64,000 nucleotides of DNA from Euzebyella marina (GCF_014855515.1 NZ_JACYFK010000002.1:744001-808000); one strand, 5' to 3'; positions 45,811 to 56,120 are shown, counted from the first letter of the stretch. Notes: a model not told the origin generated them from the sequence alone. Made by a program: numbers and translations.

Positions 45811-47103
45811 TTATTCTTTTGCCGTGTTCAAGAACTTAGGCTTAATAATCAACATGGCCCAGGCCCAATTTTGACTACTTGCGGCAGCATCTTCAGCAAC
45901 ACCCTTCAGCTCATACATACCACTAGCTGAAAACATTTGTGAGTAGCCTATTTTTAGGGCATAACCGTTGAAACTATGTGAATAGACCAAATCAACCTCG
46001 GTTCCTAATGACTTCTCACCACTCGGTAGCTCTTGTTCGCCATTAAACTTTAAGACCTTTAAGAGTAATCCTGATTTTTCTCCCAATTTAAAATTGGCAC
46101 TTGCGTGAATATCGAACAACCCAATAGAATTGGCATGGTTGCCCACGTAGAAATAATCCATAAACCCATTGAACTTGTGATTGGTTCCATAAAGAGGGAA
46201 GAAAGCCTCTGTTTTATCAGTAGTGTCGGCCTTATTGCCGCTAATCAATTCGGTACCCACACCTAAAGCAATTTTTGGGCTTGCCTTATAGGTCAAATCT
46301 AAACCTAAGAGATACGCCCCGCCAACATCTACGCTATTTTGGCGTTCTCCGGTCTGAAGAAATGCGTTAAGCGCTGCACCAAATTGCCCTGATTTGTAAT
46401 TCAAATGTGTACCGAAAGTCTGAAGGTTGCTCACCCCATCGGCCACTTGCGCATCTCCTTCCCCAGAAAAGTTCTGAAAGCCATTGTTCAAGAGTAAAAA
46501 GCTACCTGACAAATGCTCTCCCGATTGTTTTAGATAAAGGTATTGCATGGTTTTATATGAAAAGAAACCGGTAGTCGTATAAGCGGTACCTATAGATTGA
46601 AAACCTGCTGGGTTACTGAAATCTTGATTAAAGGCCAGACCCAAATCCATATAAAACTTATTCTTTTTATAGTTGATCAAGGCGGCATCATGGTTACGGC
46701 CCTGCTGCGCCCAATCTAACCCCCCAAAAATACGTTGGTCATCATATGAAATGACCTGTCTACCCAGTTTAGTAGAGAAGCCTTTGCCCAAATCAAGTTT
46801 GGCCCATGCCTGAAAAACTGCAAATGAATTATTTTGATCGTATGGCAGGATCTGACGGTTCTCGCCCCACACCATCACATCTTGTAGACTTAGGTAAAAC
46901 TCATAAGAACTAAACTTATAACCTGCGTTGAGCCGCGTTCGCGTAGATATGGCGAAACCGGGGTCTACCGCATCGGGAATAATACCTCCGAAGCCATTTC
47001 TATATTCGGTACGAGGCCTGAACTCACCATCCAATAGAAATTGAGAATTAATATATTGAGCCGATAGGAATACTAGGATAATAAGAGTGTACTGCTTTTT
47101 CAT
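45811..47103 (-). CDS. Alginate-export-type outer-membrane porin of the nitrate operon
   Basis: A 430-residue beta-barrel protein with a signal peptide (LIILVFLSAQYINSQ). It starts with LDGEFRPRTEYRNGFG, a first strand typical of the alginate-export (AlgE-like) porin family in Flavobacteriia. Alternating strands run to the C-terminal WAMLIIKPKF. It is the last gene of the nrt operon (31 bp after the ATPase), so it likely lets nitrate or nitrite through the outer membrane. Despite the family name, export of alginate is not implied. Confidence 0.82.
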   Translation of the reverse strand: MKKQYTLIILVFLSAQYINSQFLLDGEFRPRTEYRNGFGGIIPDAVDPGFAISTRTRLNAGYKFSSYEFYLSLQDVMVWGENRQILPYDQNNSFAVFQAWAKLDLGKGFSTKLGRQVISYDDQRIFGGLDWAQQGRNHDAALINYKKNKFYMDLGLAFNQDFSNPAGFQSIGTAYTTTGFFSYKTMQYLYLKQSGEHLSGSFLLLNNGFQNFSGEGDAQVADGVSNLQTFGTHLNYKSGQFGAALNAFLQTGERQNSVDVGGAYLLGLDLTYKASPKIALGVGTELISGNKADTTDKTEAFFPLYGTNHKFNGFMDYFYVGNHANSIGLFDIHASANFKLGEKSGLLLKVLKFNGEQELPSGEKSLGTEVDLVYSHSFNGYALKIGYSQMFSASGMYELKGVAEDAAASSQNWAWAMLIIKPKFLNTAKE

Positions 47104-47134
47104 CTTGGTTTAATGTTATCGTTAGTTATTTAAA

Positions 47135-47968
47135 TTAGTGCTCTAAGAAATCGATAAGATGTTTACGGTAAGTATAGTAGTCGTCATGCTCCAAGACTGC
47201 CTTTCTAGTTCTAGGTCTTTCAAAATCAATATTTAAGATATCACCGATTTTGGCCCTTGGCCCACTTGTCATCATGACCACCCTGTCGGCCAAGAAAATC
47301 GCCTCGTCAACATCATGGGTAATCATTACGGCAGTAATTTTCTCCTTGTTCCATATTTCAATGAGAATATCCTGCAACTCGCCACGGGTAAGCGAATCTA
47401 ACATTCCGAATGGCTCATCTAGTAAAAGTACTTTGGGTTTGATAGCAAATGCCCTTGCGATACCTACCCTTTGTTGCATACCTTGAGATAGCTCTTGCGC
47501 TTTTTTATGAAAAGCCCCATCAAGACCTACCTTATGTAGATAGTACTTGGCTATATCATTTCGCTGTGATTTCGTAGCATGCGGAAAAACCTGGTTCACT
47601 CCTAAAAGTACGTTCTGCAAAGCCGTCATCCATGGCATTAGACTCGGCGCCTGAAATATGACGCCTCTATCAGGACCCGGCCCTTTGACCGGGTTGCCCA
47701 ATACTGATATGTTCCCCCCGGAAATTTCGTTGAGGCCGGCAATCATCGAGAGCATTGTCGTTTTACCACAGCCAGAATGTCCAATTATGGTAACGAACTC
47801 CTCTTTCATTATCTGAAGGTTCAAATGTTCAAGAACTACATAATCTCCTTTTGGTGTCGGATACACTTTCTTAAGATCGTTCAAATCTAGCATCACTTGT
47901 GAAGGATACAATATTCCGTTTTCAACAGTGCCTAGATTTTTTTTAGATTCTATGGTAGTAGTACTCAT
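47135..47968 (-). CDS. Nitrate ABC transporter ATP-binding protein (NrtD-like)
   Basis: A 277-residue ABC ATPase of the nitrate/sulfonate/taurine family. Visible: Walker [10 protein letters not shown], signature [14 protein letters not shown] and Walker [16 protein letters not shown]. It is the second ATPase of the operon, similar to the first one 16 bp upstream, and would form a heterodimer under the permease. The N-terminal 28 residues are an extra leader before the first strand. Confidence 0.93.
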   Translation of the reverse strand: MSTTTIESKKNLGTVENGILYPSQVMLDLNDLKKVYPTPKGDYVVLEHLNLQIMKEEFVTIIGHSGCGKTTMLSMIAGLNEISGGNISVLGNPVKGPGPDRGVIFQAPSLMPWMTALQNVLLGVNQVFPHATKSQRNDIAKYYLHKVGLDGAFHKKAQELSQGMQQRVGIARAFAIKPKVLLLDEPFGMLDSLTRGELQDILIEIWNKEKITAVMITHDVDEAIFLADRVVMMTSGPRAKIGDILNIDFERPRTRKAVLEHDDYYTYRKHLIDFLEH

Positions 47969-47984
47969 GATTTTCTTTTTAATG

Positions 47985-48824
47985 TTAGGCTACAAAACTC
48001 TTTGGACTCAGGTCGGGAAGTACATACTCTTGTTGCACCACCGCTTTTCTTTCGTTACCAATATCCATCAAGTATTCAATGATGGCGTTTCTCGTCTTTT
48101 TATAGACAGGATTATCATTTAATGCCGTTTTATCCCTAGGTCTTTCTATATCGATTTTAAATTCAGGACCGAGCGTTGCATTAGGACCTGGTCTTAAAGG
48201 AATAATTCGATCGGCCATATAAATGCCCTCATCTACATCATTTGTAATTAATAATGCAGTTCGTTTATCCTTACTCCAGATGTTTAATATTTCATCCTGC
48301 AGGTTACCTCTGGTCAGTGCATCCAAAGCGCCCAAGGGTTCATCCATAATAATCATCTCAGGGTTCATTGCAAGTGCTCTGGCAACGGCTACCCTTTGCC
48401 TCATTCCTCCAGAAAGTTCCTTTGGTCTTTTATTGATTGCGGGGCTGAGGCTTACCATATCCACAAAATCCCTTACTCTCTTTTGCAGCTCACTTTTCGA
48501 TGCCTTCGGAAATGCCTCTCTCACTGCCATATGCACATTTTGACCTACGGTTAACCACGGCAAAAGAGAATAGTTCTGAAATATGACGCCACGGTCATGA
48601 CTGGTATCTTTTACTGGTTCACCTTTAAAAAGCACTTCACCGCTTGTAGGCTGCAACAAACCGTTGATCAAGTTGACCAATGTGGTCTTTCCGCTTCCGG
48701 TAAAACCGACAATCGCTACAAACTCGCCTTCTTCGATGCTCAAATTAATATCTGTAAGCACTTCAGTGGCATCGGCCCCTTGACCGTATGTTTTATATAC
48801 ATTTTTAAGTTCTAAATAAGCCAT
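47985..48824 (-). CDS. Nitrate ABC transporter ATP-binding protein (NrtC-like, without solute-binding tail)
   Basis: A 279-residue ABC ATPase: Walker [10 protein letters not shown], signature [14 protein letters not shown], Walker [16 protein letters not shown]. Cyanobacterial NrtC has an extra C-terminal nitrate-binding domain of about 380 residues for feedback control; that is missing here, so regulation by that domain is absent. It is followed closely by the second ATPase gene. Confidence 0.93.
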   Translation of the reverse strand: MAYLELKNVYKTYGQGADATEVLTDINLSIEEGEFVAIVGFTGSGKTTLVNLINGLLQPTSGEVLFKGEPVKDTSHDRGVIFQNYSLLPWLTVGQNVHMAVREAFPKASKSELQKRVRDFVDMVSLSPAINKRPKELSGGMRQRVAVARALAMNPEMIIMDEPLGALDALTRGNLQDEILNIWSKDKRTALLITNDVDEGIYMADRIIPLRPGPNATLGPEFKIDIERPRDKTALNDNPVYKKTRNAIIEYLMDIGNERKAVVQQEYVLPDLSPKSFVA

Positions 48825-48843
48825 GACAATTATTTTTTAGATA

Positions 48844-49941
48844 TTAAATCGCATCGTTTTTATTAAAGGACACCATGTTTTGTATAGTCAGCATCAATCT
48901 ATCTAATAGGAAACCAATTATGCCTATTACGAACATCGCAACAATGATTTTTGAATTAGAATCTATGGCCCCGTTTTGAAATTCTTCCCAAACGAACGAA
49001 CCTAATCCCGGGCTCTGTGCCAATAGTTCTATGGCTATAAGAACCATCCACGCTACAGACAATGTGATTCTCAAACCTGTAAAAATCAATGGTAAAGAAG
49101 AAGGTAGAATAACCTTGAATACCTTTTGAAGAGGTCTTAGCTTTAGAACTTTTGCGACATTGATATAGTCTTTATCTACTGATGAAACGCCCATGGCAGT
49201 GTTCACCAAGGTTGCCCACATGGCACATAGACCAACACTTATAAAAGAAATGATAAAGGCACTATCTGAATTAGAATCTTTAGTCATAGTCTTTACAATC
49301 ATAAAAACCAATAGCAACCAAACAACGGGAGAAACCGGTTTAAAAATCTGTATCAGCCAATTGAAAGAACTTCTCAATACTGGGCTTAAACCTATAACAA
49401 TACCAATAGGAACGGCAATAATCAATGCTAACAAGAAACCGGCAAAAACAGTCTTGAGACTCGTGAAAATTTGATCTACAAAAGATGGTCTACCCGTATA
49501 AGTAATCGGAGCTTTACCCTCTGCTTCCCTTTTGGCGTTTATACCAGCGGTTTTTTCGGCAAAGGCTTTCTTATCGGCAGAGATTACTTTATGGTCTGCG
49601 ATCAATGATTGTAATGACTGCCAAACTTGAGATGGAGAAGGCAGCGTATTTGGCTGACAACTTACGTCGCCAGATGCAATACATGCTTGCATGGCTTCCG
49701 CCGCTTCCCTACCCTGATCTGTAAGGGCTTTTTCTATCTTGTAATCGGCCTCCATTTGAAATAATGCCTTCGAACCCGTATGCCATAAACCGACAAAGAG
49801 CAATATCGACAGTGCAGGAATTAAAAATTTTCTAAGAATTTTATTTCCATCAAATTTGAAGGATCCAATTTTGAATTTTCCGAAAATAGACTTGGTACCT
49901 ACCAAATCGCTTACCTTGTTCAACACTAAACTCTGTTTCAT
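48844..49941 (-). CDS. nrtB: Nitrate ABC transporter permease (NrtB-like) with periplasmic insertion
   Basis: A 365-residue inner-membrane permease. The first membrane segment (near residue 37) is followed by about 110 mostly hydrophilic residues containing a Cys pair (CIASGDVSC), then the usual five-segment BPD_transp_1 core from about residue 165, with the EAA-type loop GLRITLSVAWMVLIAIELL. The extended first periplasmic loop is larger than in cyanobacterial NrtB and may contact the binding lipoprotein. Confidence 0.92.
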   Translation of the reverse strand: MKQSLVLNKVSDLVGTKSIFGKFKIGSFKFDGNKILRKFLIPALSILLFVGLWHTGSKALFQMEADYKIEKALTDQGREAAEAMQACIASGDVSCQPNTLPSPSQVWQSLQSLIADHKVISADKKAFAEKTAGINAKREAEGKAPITYTGRPSFVDQIFTSLKTVFAGFLLALIIAVPIGIVIGLSPVLRSSFNWLIQIFKPVSPVVWLLLVFMIVKTMTKDSNSDSAFIISFISVGLCAMWATLVNTAMGVSSVDKDYINVAKVLKLRPLQKVFKVILPSSLPLIFTGLRITLSVAWMVLIAIELLAQSPGLGSFVWEEFQNGAIDSNSKIIVAMFVIGIIGFLLDRLMLTIQNMVSFNKNDAI

Positions 49942-49969
49942 GATGCTTCGTTTTACTGATTAAACTTTT

Positions 49970-51370
49970 CTAGAGAGATGAATCATCTTTGTTTCCGATA
50001 CTGAAACTATTGATGTAACCAAGGGGGTCTTTGGCATCGTAGGTTTTACCGTCGATAAATTCATCGGTAGCGGGCTTATATCCATCTGTTTCGGGGACAT
50101 CCGCTGCAGGAATATGACCTTCTTTGACCAATAGGTTGGCCGCTTTTTTCCAAATATCAGGTCTATAGATTTCTTTAATAGTCTCATCGTACCATTCGGC
50201 TGGTTTTGATTCAGGAATTTGTCCCCATCGACGCATCTGTGTCAAAAACCACACTCCATCTGAATAGAAAGGATAAGTTGCATTGTATTTGTAGAATACA
50301 TTGAAGTCGGGCATTTCTCTTTTATCACCCTTTTCGAATTCGAAAGTACCTGTCATAGAATTAGAAAGAACAGCCTCATCTGCCCCAACATACTGTGACA
50401 TAGAAAGTATTTTCACCGCTTCCGCCCTATTTTCTGGCTCATCAAGCCATTTACCCGCACGAATGAGCGCTTTTGTGACCGCAATGGCCGTATTAGGATT
50501 CTCCTCTACGAACTTCTTGGTCATAACGAATACCTTTTCAGGATTGTTTTTCCATATGTCGTAGTTAGTTGTGACCGGCACACCAATACCTTTAAATACT
50601 GCCTGCTGATTCCAAGGTTCACCAACACAATATCCGTAAATCGTGCCAGCCTCCAATGTCGCTGGCATTTGGGGAGGTGGGGTTACCGATAACAATACTT
50701 CGGCATCTATCTGACCTTGTACATTGTCTTTTGTATACATTCCCGGGTGAATACCTGCTGCGGCAAGCCAATAACGAATTTCATAGTTATGTGTAGATAC
50801 GGGAAATACCATACCCATCTTAAAGGGCTTGCCGTTATTCTTATACTCCGTAATAACCGGCTTGAGGGCATCTGCCTTTATAGGATGTACCGGATTACCA
50901 TCTTCATTCAGCGGTAAATTAGATTTCATCTTCGACCATACTTCATTGGACACGGTGATACCGTTTCCGTTCAAATCCATTGAAAAAGGCGTTACCAGTT
51001 TGGCCTGTCTACCAAAACCCGCTCCGGCAGCTATTGGCTGCCCTGCTAACATGTGTGAACCGTCAAGCTGACCATCTATCACACGATCTAGTACGTTTTT
51101 CCAATTTGACTGAGCCTCGACCGAGACAAAAAGTCCTTCATGTTCGAAGAAACCCTTCTCCTTGGCTATTGCCAAAGGTGCCATATCTGTCAGCTTTATA
51201 AAGCCAAAAGTGAGTTGAGGCTTTTCGATATCTAATGTGCTCGCACCGCTTGCATCTATAGAAACCTCGGCACTTGCAGTTTCAGCCGATTTTTTTTCAC
51301 TTTTTCCACCGCAGGCCACAAAAAGAATAGCTGACAGAAAGAAAAAAACTGATTTTGTTCTCGATTTCAT
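49970..51370 (-). CDS. nrtA: Nitrate/nitrite ABC transporter substrate-binding lipoprotein (NrtA family)
   Basis: A 466-residue lipoprotein (lipobox FVAC, residue about 20) of the CmpA/NrtA family that binds nitrate or bicarbonate. Visible: [25 protein letters not shown] and the ligand-site stretch [12 protein letters not shown]. The rest of the operon (permease, two ATPases, porin) follows with 15-30 bp gaps. Its promoter region carries four TACGTA motifs. Genomic context with nitrate and nitrite reductases favours nitrate. Confidence 0.94.
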   Translation of the reverse strand: MKSRTKSVFFFLSAILFVACGGKSEKKSAETASAEVSIDASGASTLDIEKPQLTFGFIKLTDMAPLAIAKEKGFFEHEGLFVSVEAQSNWKNVLDRVIDGQLDGSHMLAGQPIAAGAGFGRQAKLVTPFSMDLNGNGITVSNEVWSKMKSNLPLNEDGNPVHPIKADALKPVITEYKNNGKPFKMGMVFPVSTHNYEIRYWLAAAGIHPGMYTKDNVQGQIDAEVLLSVTPPPQMPATLEAGTIYGYCVGEPWNQQAVFKGIGVPVTTNYDIWKNNPEKVFVMTKKFVEENPNTAIAVTKALIRAGKWLDEPENRAEAVKILSMSQYVGADEAVLSNSMTGTFEFEKGDKREMPDFNVFYKYNATYPFYSDGVWFLTQMRRWGQIPESKPAEWYDETIKEIYRPDIWKKAANLLVKEGHIPAADVPETDGYKPATDEFIDGKTYDAKDPLGYINSFSIGNKDDSSL

Positions 51371-51399
51371 GACTAAAGTTTTAAGAGTGAATATTTAAC

Positions 51400-51430
51400 T
51401 ACGTATCAAACTTACGTATTTAATTACGTA
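51400..51430 (-). promoter_or_regulatory. Three TACGTA motifs upstream of nrtA
   Basis: TACGTA at 51400-51405, 51413-51418 and 51425-51430, spaced 13 and 12 bp, with a fourth copy at 51544-51549. They occupy 30-60 bp upstream of the nrtA ATG, where the promoter should be. The spacing near one helical turn suggests that several dimers bind side by side. Confidence 0.7.
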
Positions 51431-51597
51431 TTAATACTTAGTTTTTAAAAAAAATGGCTTTTGATGTGTAGATTTGCCAGTCTGCAGAAATGACAAGCTG
51501 AAAATTGCTATTTTCTAAATTGAAGATGTGCTTTTTTACCAATTACGTATTTAGCACAGTGACACTCAACTCGGCATTAAGAACCTATACCTTAATA

Positions 51598-52371
51598 TTA
51601 TAGCGCCGAGAACAAAACACGCTGAACCTCATCGTTAAAAAAGGAAGGATGTTTAGCCACAACATTACCTATAATTATAATACCGGGCATTGATTGATTG
51701 ATTTGTTGTTTGAAGTTTAAAATGGTAGATAGCGTACCAACCGCACAAGATTCATTTTTCAAGGTCCCGTTCTGAATTATAGCGATAGGTGTATCGGAGC
51801 CCCTATATTCACTAGCTTTACGAACGATTTCATCGAGCTTTCTTATTCCCATCAATACGACCATGGTGGAGGATGACTGCGCCGCTAAAACAAAGTCATC
51901 TGAAATTTCGGTATTCGATTTAGTCGCCGTCATCACCCAAAAACTTGTACTAACACCCCTTGAAGTCATAGGAATACCTTGACTGCCCGGTACCGAAATC
52001 GCACTGGTAATACCAGGTACAACGGATACAGGAATGCCAAAAGATTCAACATAGGCAATTTCTTCGCAGGCCCTGCCAAAAACAAAAGGATCGCCACCCT
52101 TTAACCGTACGACGTGACCATAATTTAACGAAGCATTTACCAATAATTTATTTATTTCCGATTGAGTTACCGAATGACTTCCACAACGCTTTCCTACGTA
52201 TATTTTAGGTATGTCACCACGTACCGTTGAAAGTAATTCTTTATCCACCAAAGCGTCGTATAAAATAACGTCCGCATTTTCCATAGCTCTTAAACCTCTA
52301 ATAGTTATAAGGTCTGAGCTACCGGGACCAGCACCTACCAATGTTACTTTTGCTTCTTTATTTACTTCCAT
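51598..52371 (-). CDS. cobA: Uroporphyrinogen-III C-methyltransferase
   Basis: A 257-residue SAM-dependent methyltransferase that makes precorrin-2 from uroporphyrinogen III, the first step to siroheme, the prosthetic group of NirB. Visible: VTLVGAGPGSSDLITIRG, DALVDKELL and the VRLKGGDPFVFGRACEEI signature. It is monofunctional, without the CysG oxidase/chelatase part. It is divergent from nirB with TACGTA motifs between, so siroheme supply and nitrite reductase are probably co-regulated. Confidence 0.95.
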   Translation of the reverse strand: MEVNKEAKVTLVGAGPGSSDLITIRGLRAMENADVILYDALVDKELLSTVRGDIPKIYVGKRCGSHSVTQSEINKLLVNASLNYGHVVRLKGGDPFVFGRACEEIAYVESFGIPVSVVPGITSAISVPGSQGIPMTSRGVSTSFWVMTATKSNTEISDDFVLAAQSSSTMVVLMGIRKLDEIVRKASEYRGSDTPIAIIQNGTLKNESCAVGTLSTILNFKQQINQSMPGIIIIGNVVAKHPSFFNDEVQRVLFSAL

Positions 52372-52415
52372 ATCTAATTTGTTAAAGGTCGCTGTTGCGA
52401 TATCCGCAATAAAAA

Positions 52416-52470
52416 TACGTAATTATTTCTATAAAATCATACGTAAAATACGTATTTATACTTATTTTTG
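52416..52470. promoter_or_regulatory. cobA/nirB divergent control region: three TACGTA motifs and a -7 element
   Basis: TACGTA at 52416-52421, 52440-52445 and 52449-52454. A perfect -7 element TATTTTTG (52463-52470) faces nirB, 26 bp before its ATG. The two right-hand TACGTA copies start 23 and 14 bp upstream of it, overlapping where a -33 element would lie; no TTTG is there. This suggests an activator site. Confidence 0.7.
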
Positions 52471-52496
52471 ATTCATAGATTCTAAATCGAAGCAGT

Positions 52497-55013
52497 ATGA
52501 AAACAATAATTGTTGTCGGCAACGGCATGGTCGGATACAAGTTTTGTGAAAAATTTGTTTCCAAGAATGAAAGCAAAAACTTCAAGCTTCAGGTATTCGG
52601 TGAAGAACCTAGGGCAGCCTATGACCGAGTTCATCTGAGTCAATTCTTTGAAAAAAGAGACGCTAAAGCCCTCGAGCTGGCTCCCTTAGAGTGGTATCAA
52701 GAAAATGATATCCATTTAATCGTGAACGAGCGTGTCACAGATATTCATCGCGACAGAAAAAGTATTACCACCTCTACCGACAAAGAGTATCATTATGATT
52801 ATTTGATACTGGCGACCGGCTCCGCGCCCTTTGTCCCCCCTATTACCGGTATCGAGAAGAAAGGAGTGTTTGTTTATAGAACTATTGAAGACCTTGAGGG
52901 TATGCTTGCTTATGCCGATGAAATTAAAAAGAACAAGCCTAATTGTCGGGCAGCCGTTCTAGGAGGTGGGCTTTTAGGCTTAGAAGCAGGCAAAGCTGTA
53001 ATGGATATGGGCCTTGAACCACATGTAGTTGAGTATGCTCCAAAATTAATGCCGAGACAATTAGATTCCAGAAGCAGTAATGTGCTGCAGCTCACTTTAG
53101 AAGAAATGGGTATTAAAATACATACCGGCAAGGCTACTAACCAAATATTGGGCAATGGCGTCATCACCGGAATGGACTTTGGAGAAGATGATACCCTTGA
53201 AGTTGACATGCTTGTTGTTTCCGCAGGAATACGCCCTCGAGACGAATTGGCAAAAACATGCGATTTGGAGATGGGCGTTAGAGGAGGCATCGTTGTCAAC
53301 AAAAAAATGCAGACCTCAGACCCTTACATATATGCTATTGGAGAAGTAGCTCTGTACAATCAAATGATTTATGGTCTTGTGGCACCCGGTTACGAAATGG
53401 CGGAAGTAGCGGTCAACCAGATACTTGAAAACCATCAGGCTGCCATGCAAGAAAGCATCGATATGTCGACCAAGCTAAAACTGATAGGGGTTGATGTTGC
53501 CAGTTTCGGCATACCGTATATGCCTGCAAACAAGGGTCTTTCGATTATTTATGAAAACAAGACCAAAGGCATTTATAAAAGAATCAATGTAAGCCATGAC
53601 GGTAAAACCCTGTTGGGGGGAATCATGGTCGGTGATGCTGCGGATTATAGTATTCTACATCAAATGTACCTCAATAATATGCCCCTTCCAGATAATGCGG
53701 AAGAACTGATTGTTGGGGCACGAGGAGAAGGTGGTTCTGCGTTCGGCAGTGCTATGGATTTACCCGATACTGCCGTTATCTGCTCCTGTGAAGCGGTTAC
53801 GAAAGGTGCCATTTGCTGTTCTGTTCTAGAAGATGGCAATGAAACCGTAAAAGGTGTTTCTAAAGCTACCAAAGCAGGTACTGGTTGCGGTGGGTGCAAA
53901 CCCATGTTAAGCGATTTGGTCGCAGAAAGTTTAAAATCTATTGGCAAAACCGTCAAACAAAGCATCTGTGAACATTTCAACTATTCGAGACAAGAGCTTT
54001 ATGATATCGTCAAAACTAGAGCGGTTCAAGACTACGATGAACTTCTTGATACCGTCGGTACCGGTCATGGTTGTGAAGTCTGTAAGCCAGCTGTTGCGGC
54101 TATTTTTGCCAGTATATATAACGAAACCGCCAATAGACAAGAGACTATTCAAGACACCAACGACCGTTTCTTGGCGAATATTCAGCGAAATGGTACCTAC
54201 TCTGTGGTACCAAGGGTTGCCGGAGGTGAAATAACGCCCAAACAACTAATGGCATTAGGTAGAATTGCACAAAAATACGATCTATACACTAAAATAACCG
54301 GTGGGCAAAGAATAGATATGTTCGGGGCCAAACTTCATGAATTGCCCTTGATTTGGGAAGACTTAATAGCAGAAGGCTTTGAAACCGGTCAAGCCTATGG
54401 TAAGTCGCTTCGAACCGTAAAGAGTTGTGTCGGATCTACCTGGTGCCGATATGGAATGGACGAAAGCGTCAGTTTTGCCATCGAAATCGAACATAGATAT
54501 AAAGGTATTCGCTCACCGCATAAACTAAAAGGTGGCGTCTCTGGATGCATTAGGGAATGTGCCGAGGCCCGTTGTAAAGATTTCGGATTCATTGCCGTTG
54601 AAGGCGGATGGAATGTTTATGTAGCCGGTAATGGAGGCGCTAACCCGAAACACGCCGAACTATTGGCCGAAAAAGTAGATAAACAGACCGCGATAACTTA
54701 TGTAGACCGCTTCATCATGTTCTACATCAAAACTGCCCAACCCCTGCAAAGAACAGCTGCTTGGCTAGAAAAACTAGAGGGTGGAATCACGTATTTGAAA
54801 AATGTGGTCATCAATGACTCCTTGGGCATAGCGAACGAGCTCGACCTTGAAATGCAAAGTTATGTCGACACCTATAAATGCGAATGGAAAGAGGCTGTAG
54901 AGAACCCTGAAATTAGGTCTAGATATTCCCATTTTGTCAACTCTGAAGACGAAGACGACACTATTGAATTCGTGAGTTTAAGAGAACAAAAAATGCCCAA
55001 ACAATGGGCCTAA
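52497..55013 (+). CDS. nirB: Assimilatory nitrite reductase large subunit
   Basis: An 838-residue NAD(P)H-nitrite reductase subunit reducing nitrite to ammonium. Order: FAD/NAD(P)H domains (about 1-400: VVGNGMVGYKF; VLGGGLLGLEAGKA), two BFD-like [2Fe-2S] stretches (ICSCEAVTKGAI...GCGGCKP; GHGCEVCKP), the ferredoxin-like half-domain (TKITGGQRIDMFG), and the siroheme/[4Fe-4S] site with CVGSTWC and CIRECAEARC. Length is typical. NirD follows after 33 bp. Confidence 0.97.
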   Translation: MKTIIVVGNGMVGYKFCEKFVSKNESKNFKLQVFGEEPRAAYDRVHLSQFFEKRDAKALELAPLEWYQENDIHLIVNERVTDIHRDRKSITTSTDKEYHYDYLILATGSAPFVPPITGIEKKGVFVYRTIEDLEGMLAYADEIKKNKPNCRAAVLGGGLLGLEAGKAVMDMGLEPHVVEYAPKLMPRQLDSRSSNVLQLTLEEMGIKIHTGKATNQILGNGVITGMDFGEDDTLEVDMLVVSAGIRPRDELAKTCDLEMGVRGGIVVNKKMQTSDPYIYAIGEVALYNQMIYGLVAPGYEMAEVAVNQILENHQAAMQESIDMSTKLKLIGVDVASFGIPYMPANKGLSIIYENKTKGIYKRINVSHDGKTLLGGIMVGDAADYSILHQMYLNNMPLPDNAEELIVGARGEGGSAFGSAMDLPDTAVICSCEAVTKGAICCSVLEDGNETVKGVSKATKAGTGCGGCKPMLSDLVAESLKSIGKTVKQSICEHFNYSRQELYDIVKTRAVQDYDELLDTVGTGHGCEVCKPAVAAIFASIYNETANRQETIQDTNDRFLANIQRNGTYSVVPRVAGGEITPKQLMALGRIAQKYDLYTKITGGQRIDMFGAKLHELPLIWEDLIAEGFETGQAYGKSLRTVKSCVGSTWCRYGMDESVSFAIEIEHRYKGIRSPHKLKGGVSGCIRECAEARCKDFGFIAVEGGWNVYVAGNGGANPKHAELLAEKVDKQTAITYVDRFIMFYIKTAQPLQRTAAWLEKLEGGITYLKNVVINDSLGIANELDLEMQSYVDTYKCEWKEAVENPEIRSRYSHFVNSEDEDDTIEFVSLREQKMPKQWA

Positions 55014-55046
55014 TTAAAGCCTTTAAAAAGTTTAAAAAATTAAGTT

Positions 55047-55424
55047 ATGCTCAAAGCAATAGAAAAATATCAACCCGTGGGTGCCGACCAAATAAAAGTC
55101 TGGTATAAGGCCGCCGCCTTAGAAAAATTTCCAAAAAACGGGGGGGCGTGTATCAAGTATAAAGAAAAACAGATAGCCGTTTTTAATTTCACGCGAACCG
55201 GGCAATGGTACGCCTGTCAAAATCTATGCCCGCATAAAATGGAAATGGTTTTATCGAGGGGAATGATTGGCGAAGAGAATATGATTCCGAAAGTAGCCTG
55301 CCCTCTTCATAAAAACACCTTTTCGTTACAAACCGGCGAGAACCTAAACGGTAGTTTAGAGGCTATTGCCACTTATCCCGTAAAGGTTGAAAATGGCTAT
55401 GTTTACGTGGGTTTTGCTGAATAA
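55047..55424 (+). CDS. nirD: Nitrite reductase small subunit (Rieske-type)
   Basis: A 125-residue Rieske-fold subunit. The ligand pattern is complete: CPH in CQNLCPHKMEM and CPLH in VACPLHKNTF. The E. coli NirD, as I recall, has lost these ligands, so this one may bind a [2Fe-2S] cluster and take part in electron transfer. It lies directly after nirB. Confidence 0.93.
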   Translation: MLKAIEKYQPVGADQIKVWYKAAALEKFPKNGGACIKYKEKQIAVFNFTRTGQWYACQNLCPHKMEMVLSRGMIGEENMIPKVACPLHKNTFSLQTGENLNGSLEAIATYPVKVENGYVYVGFAE

Positions 55425-55507
55425 AATGAGTATTCGGATCGGTCGTTAGAAGGCACTTTATTCAAACGGAAAAAGTAAATTGCTATCTTTCCTAAAAATT
55501 TGTCCCT

Positions 55508-56101
55508 ATGTCCACCTCCGATAAACTTATTGAAGCCTTTAAAAAATTTGACGAAGCCAACAGTGCCGACCCGAATATAGAGGTTTATAAAGGCGAGAGC
55601 TATCCTAAAGAAGTTTTGTACGCCATGCGCATGACCAAACAGCTCAACGAGTTTGAACCCAATGCCTCAGAAGCCTTAAAACTAACGGCTCGAAGTCAGC
55701 ATATCAAACGTTGGGAAATTCCACGGGAGTCTTATGAGATGAACCGTGTAGGGTACCTTAAGTGGAGACAAGAGCTTAAAAAATTTCATGCGAAGACTGC
55801 CTCTGCTATTTTAGAGGAGGTCGGTTATGACGAAGAAACCATTGATAAGGTTTCCTTTTTACTTGAAAAAAAACAGCTAAAAAAGAATGAAGAGACCCAA
55901 ATACTCGAAGATGTTATTTGTTTGGTCTTTATGGAGTACTATTTCGAAGATTTTAGTGAAGAGCATCCTGATGAAAAGGTAATTGACATTCTACAAAAGA
56001 CTTGGCGAAAAATGTCTGAAAAAGGGCAAGAAGCTGCCCTAAAGTTGCCACTCTCACAGAAATCAGTCGATTTGGTAACAACAGCAATCGAAGGATTGTA
56101 A
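55508..56101 (+). CDS. DUF4202 domain-containing protein
   Basis: A 197-residue soluble protein of the DUF4202 family, mostly helical, with the conserved LTARSQHIKRWEIPRESY segment near residue 60 and LEDVICLVFMEYYFEDF near residue 135. Function is unknown, though members are often encoded next to nitrate or sulfate assimilation genes, as here. A possible -7 element TATCTTTC (55484-55491) 17 bp upstream of the ATG suggests it can be expressed apart from nirBD. Confidence 0.88.
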   Translation: MSTSDKLIEAFKKFDEANSADPNIEVYKGESYPKEVLYAMRMTKQLNEFEPNASEALKLTARSQHIKRWEIPRESYEMNRVGYLKWRQELKKFHAKTASAILEEVGYDEETIDKVSFLLEKKQLKKNEETQILEDVICLVFMEYYFEDFSEEHPDEKVIDILQKTWRKMSEKGQEAALKLPLSQKSVDLVTTAIEGL

Positions 56102-56120
56102 TCATATTAAATGAGGTTCG

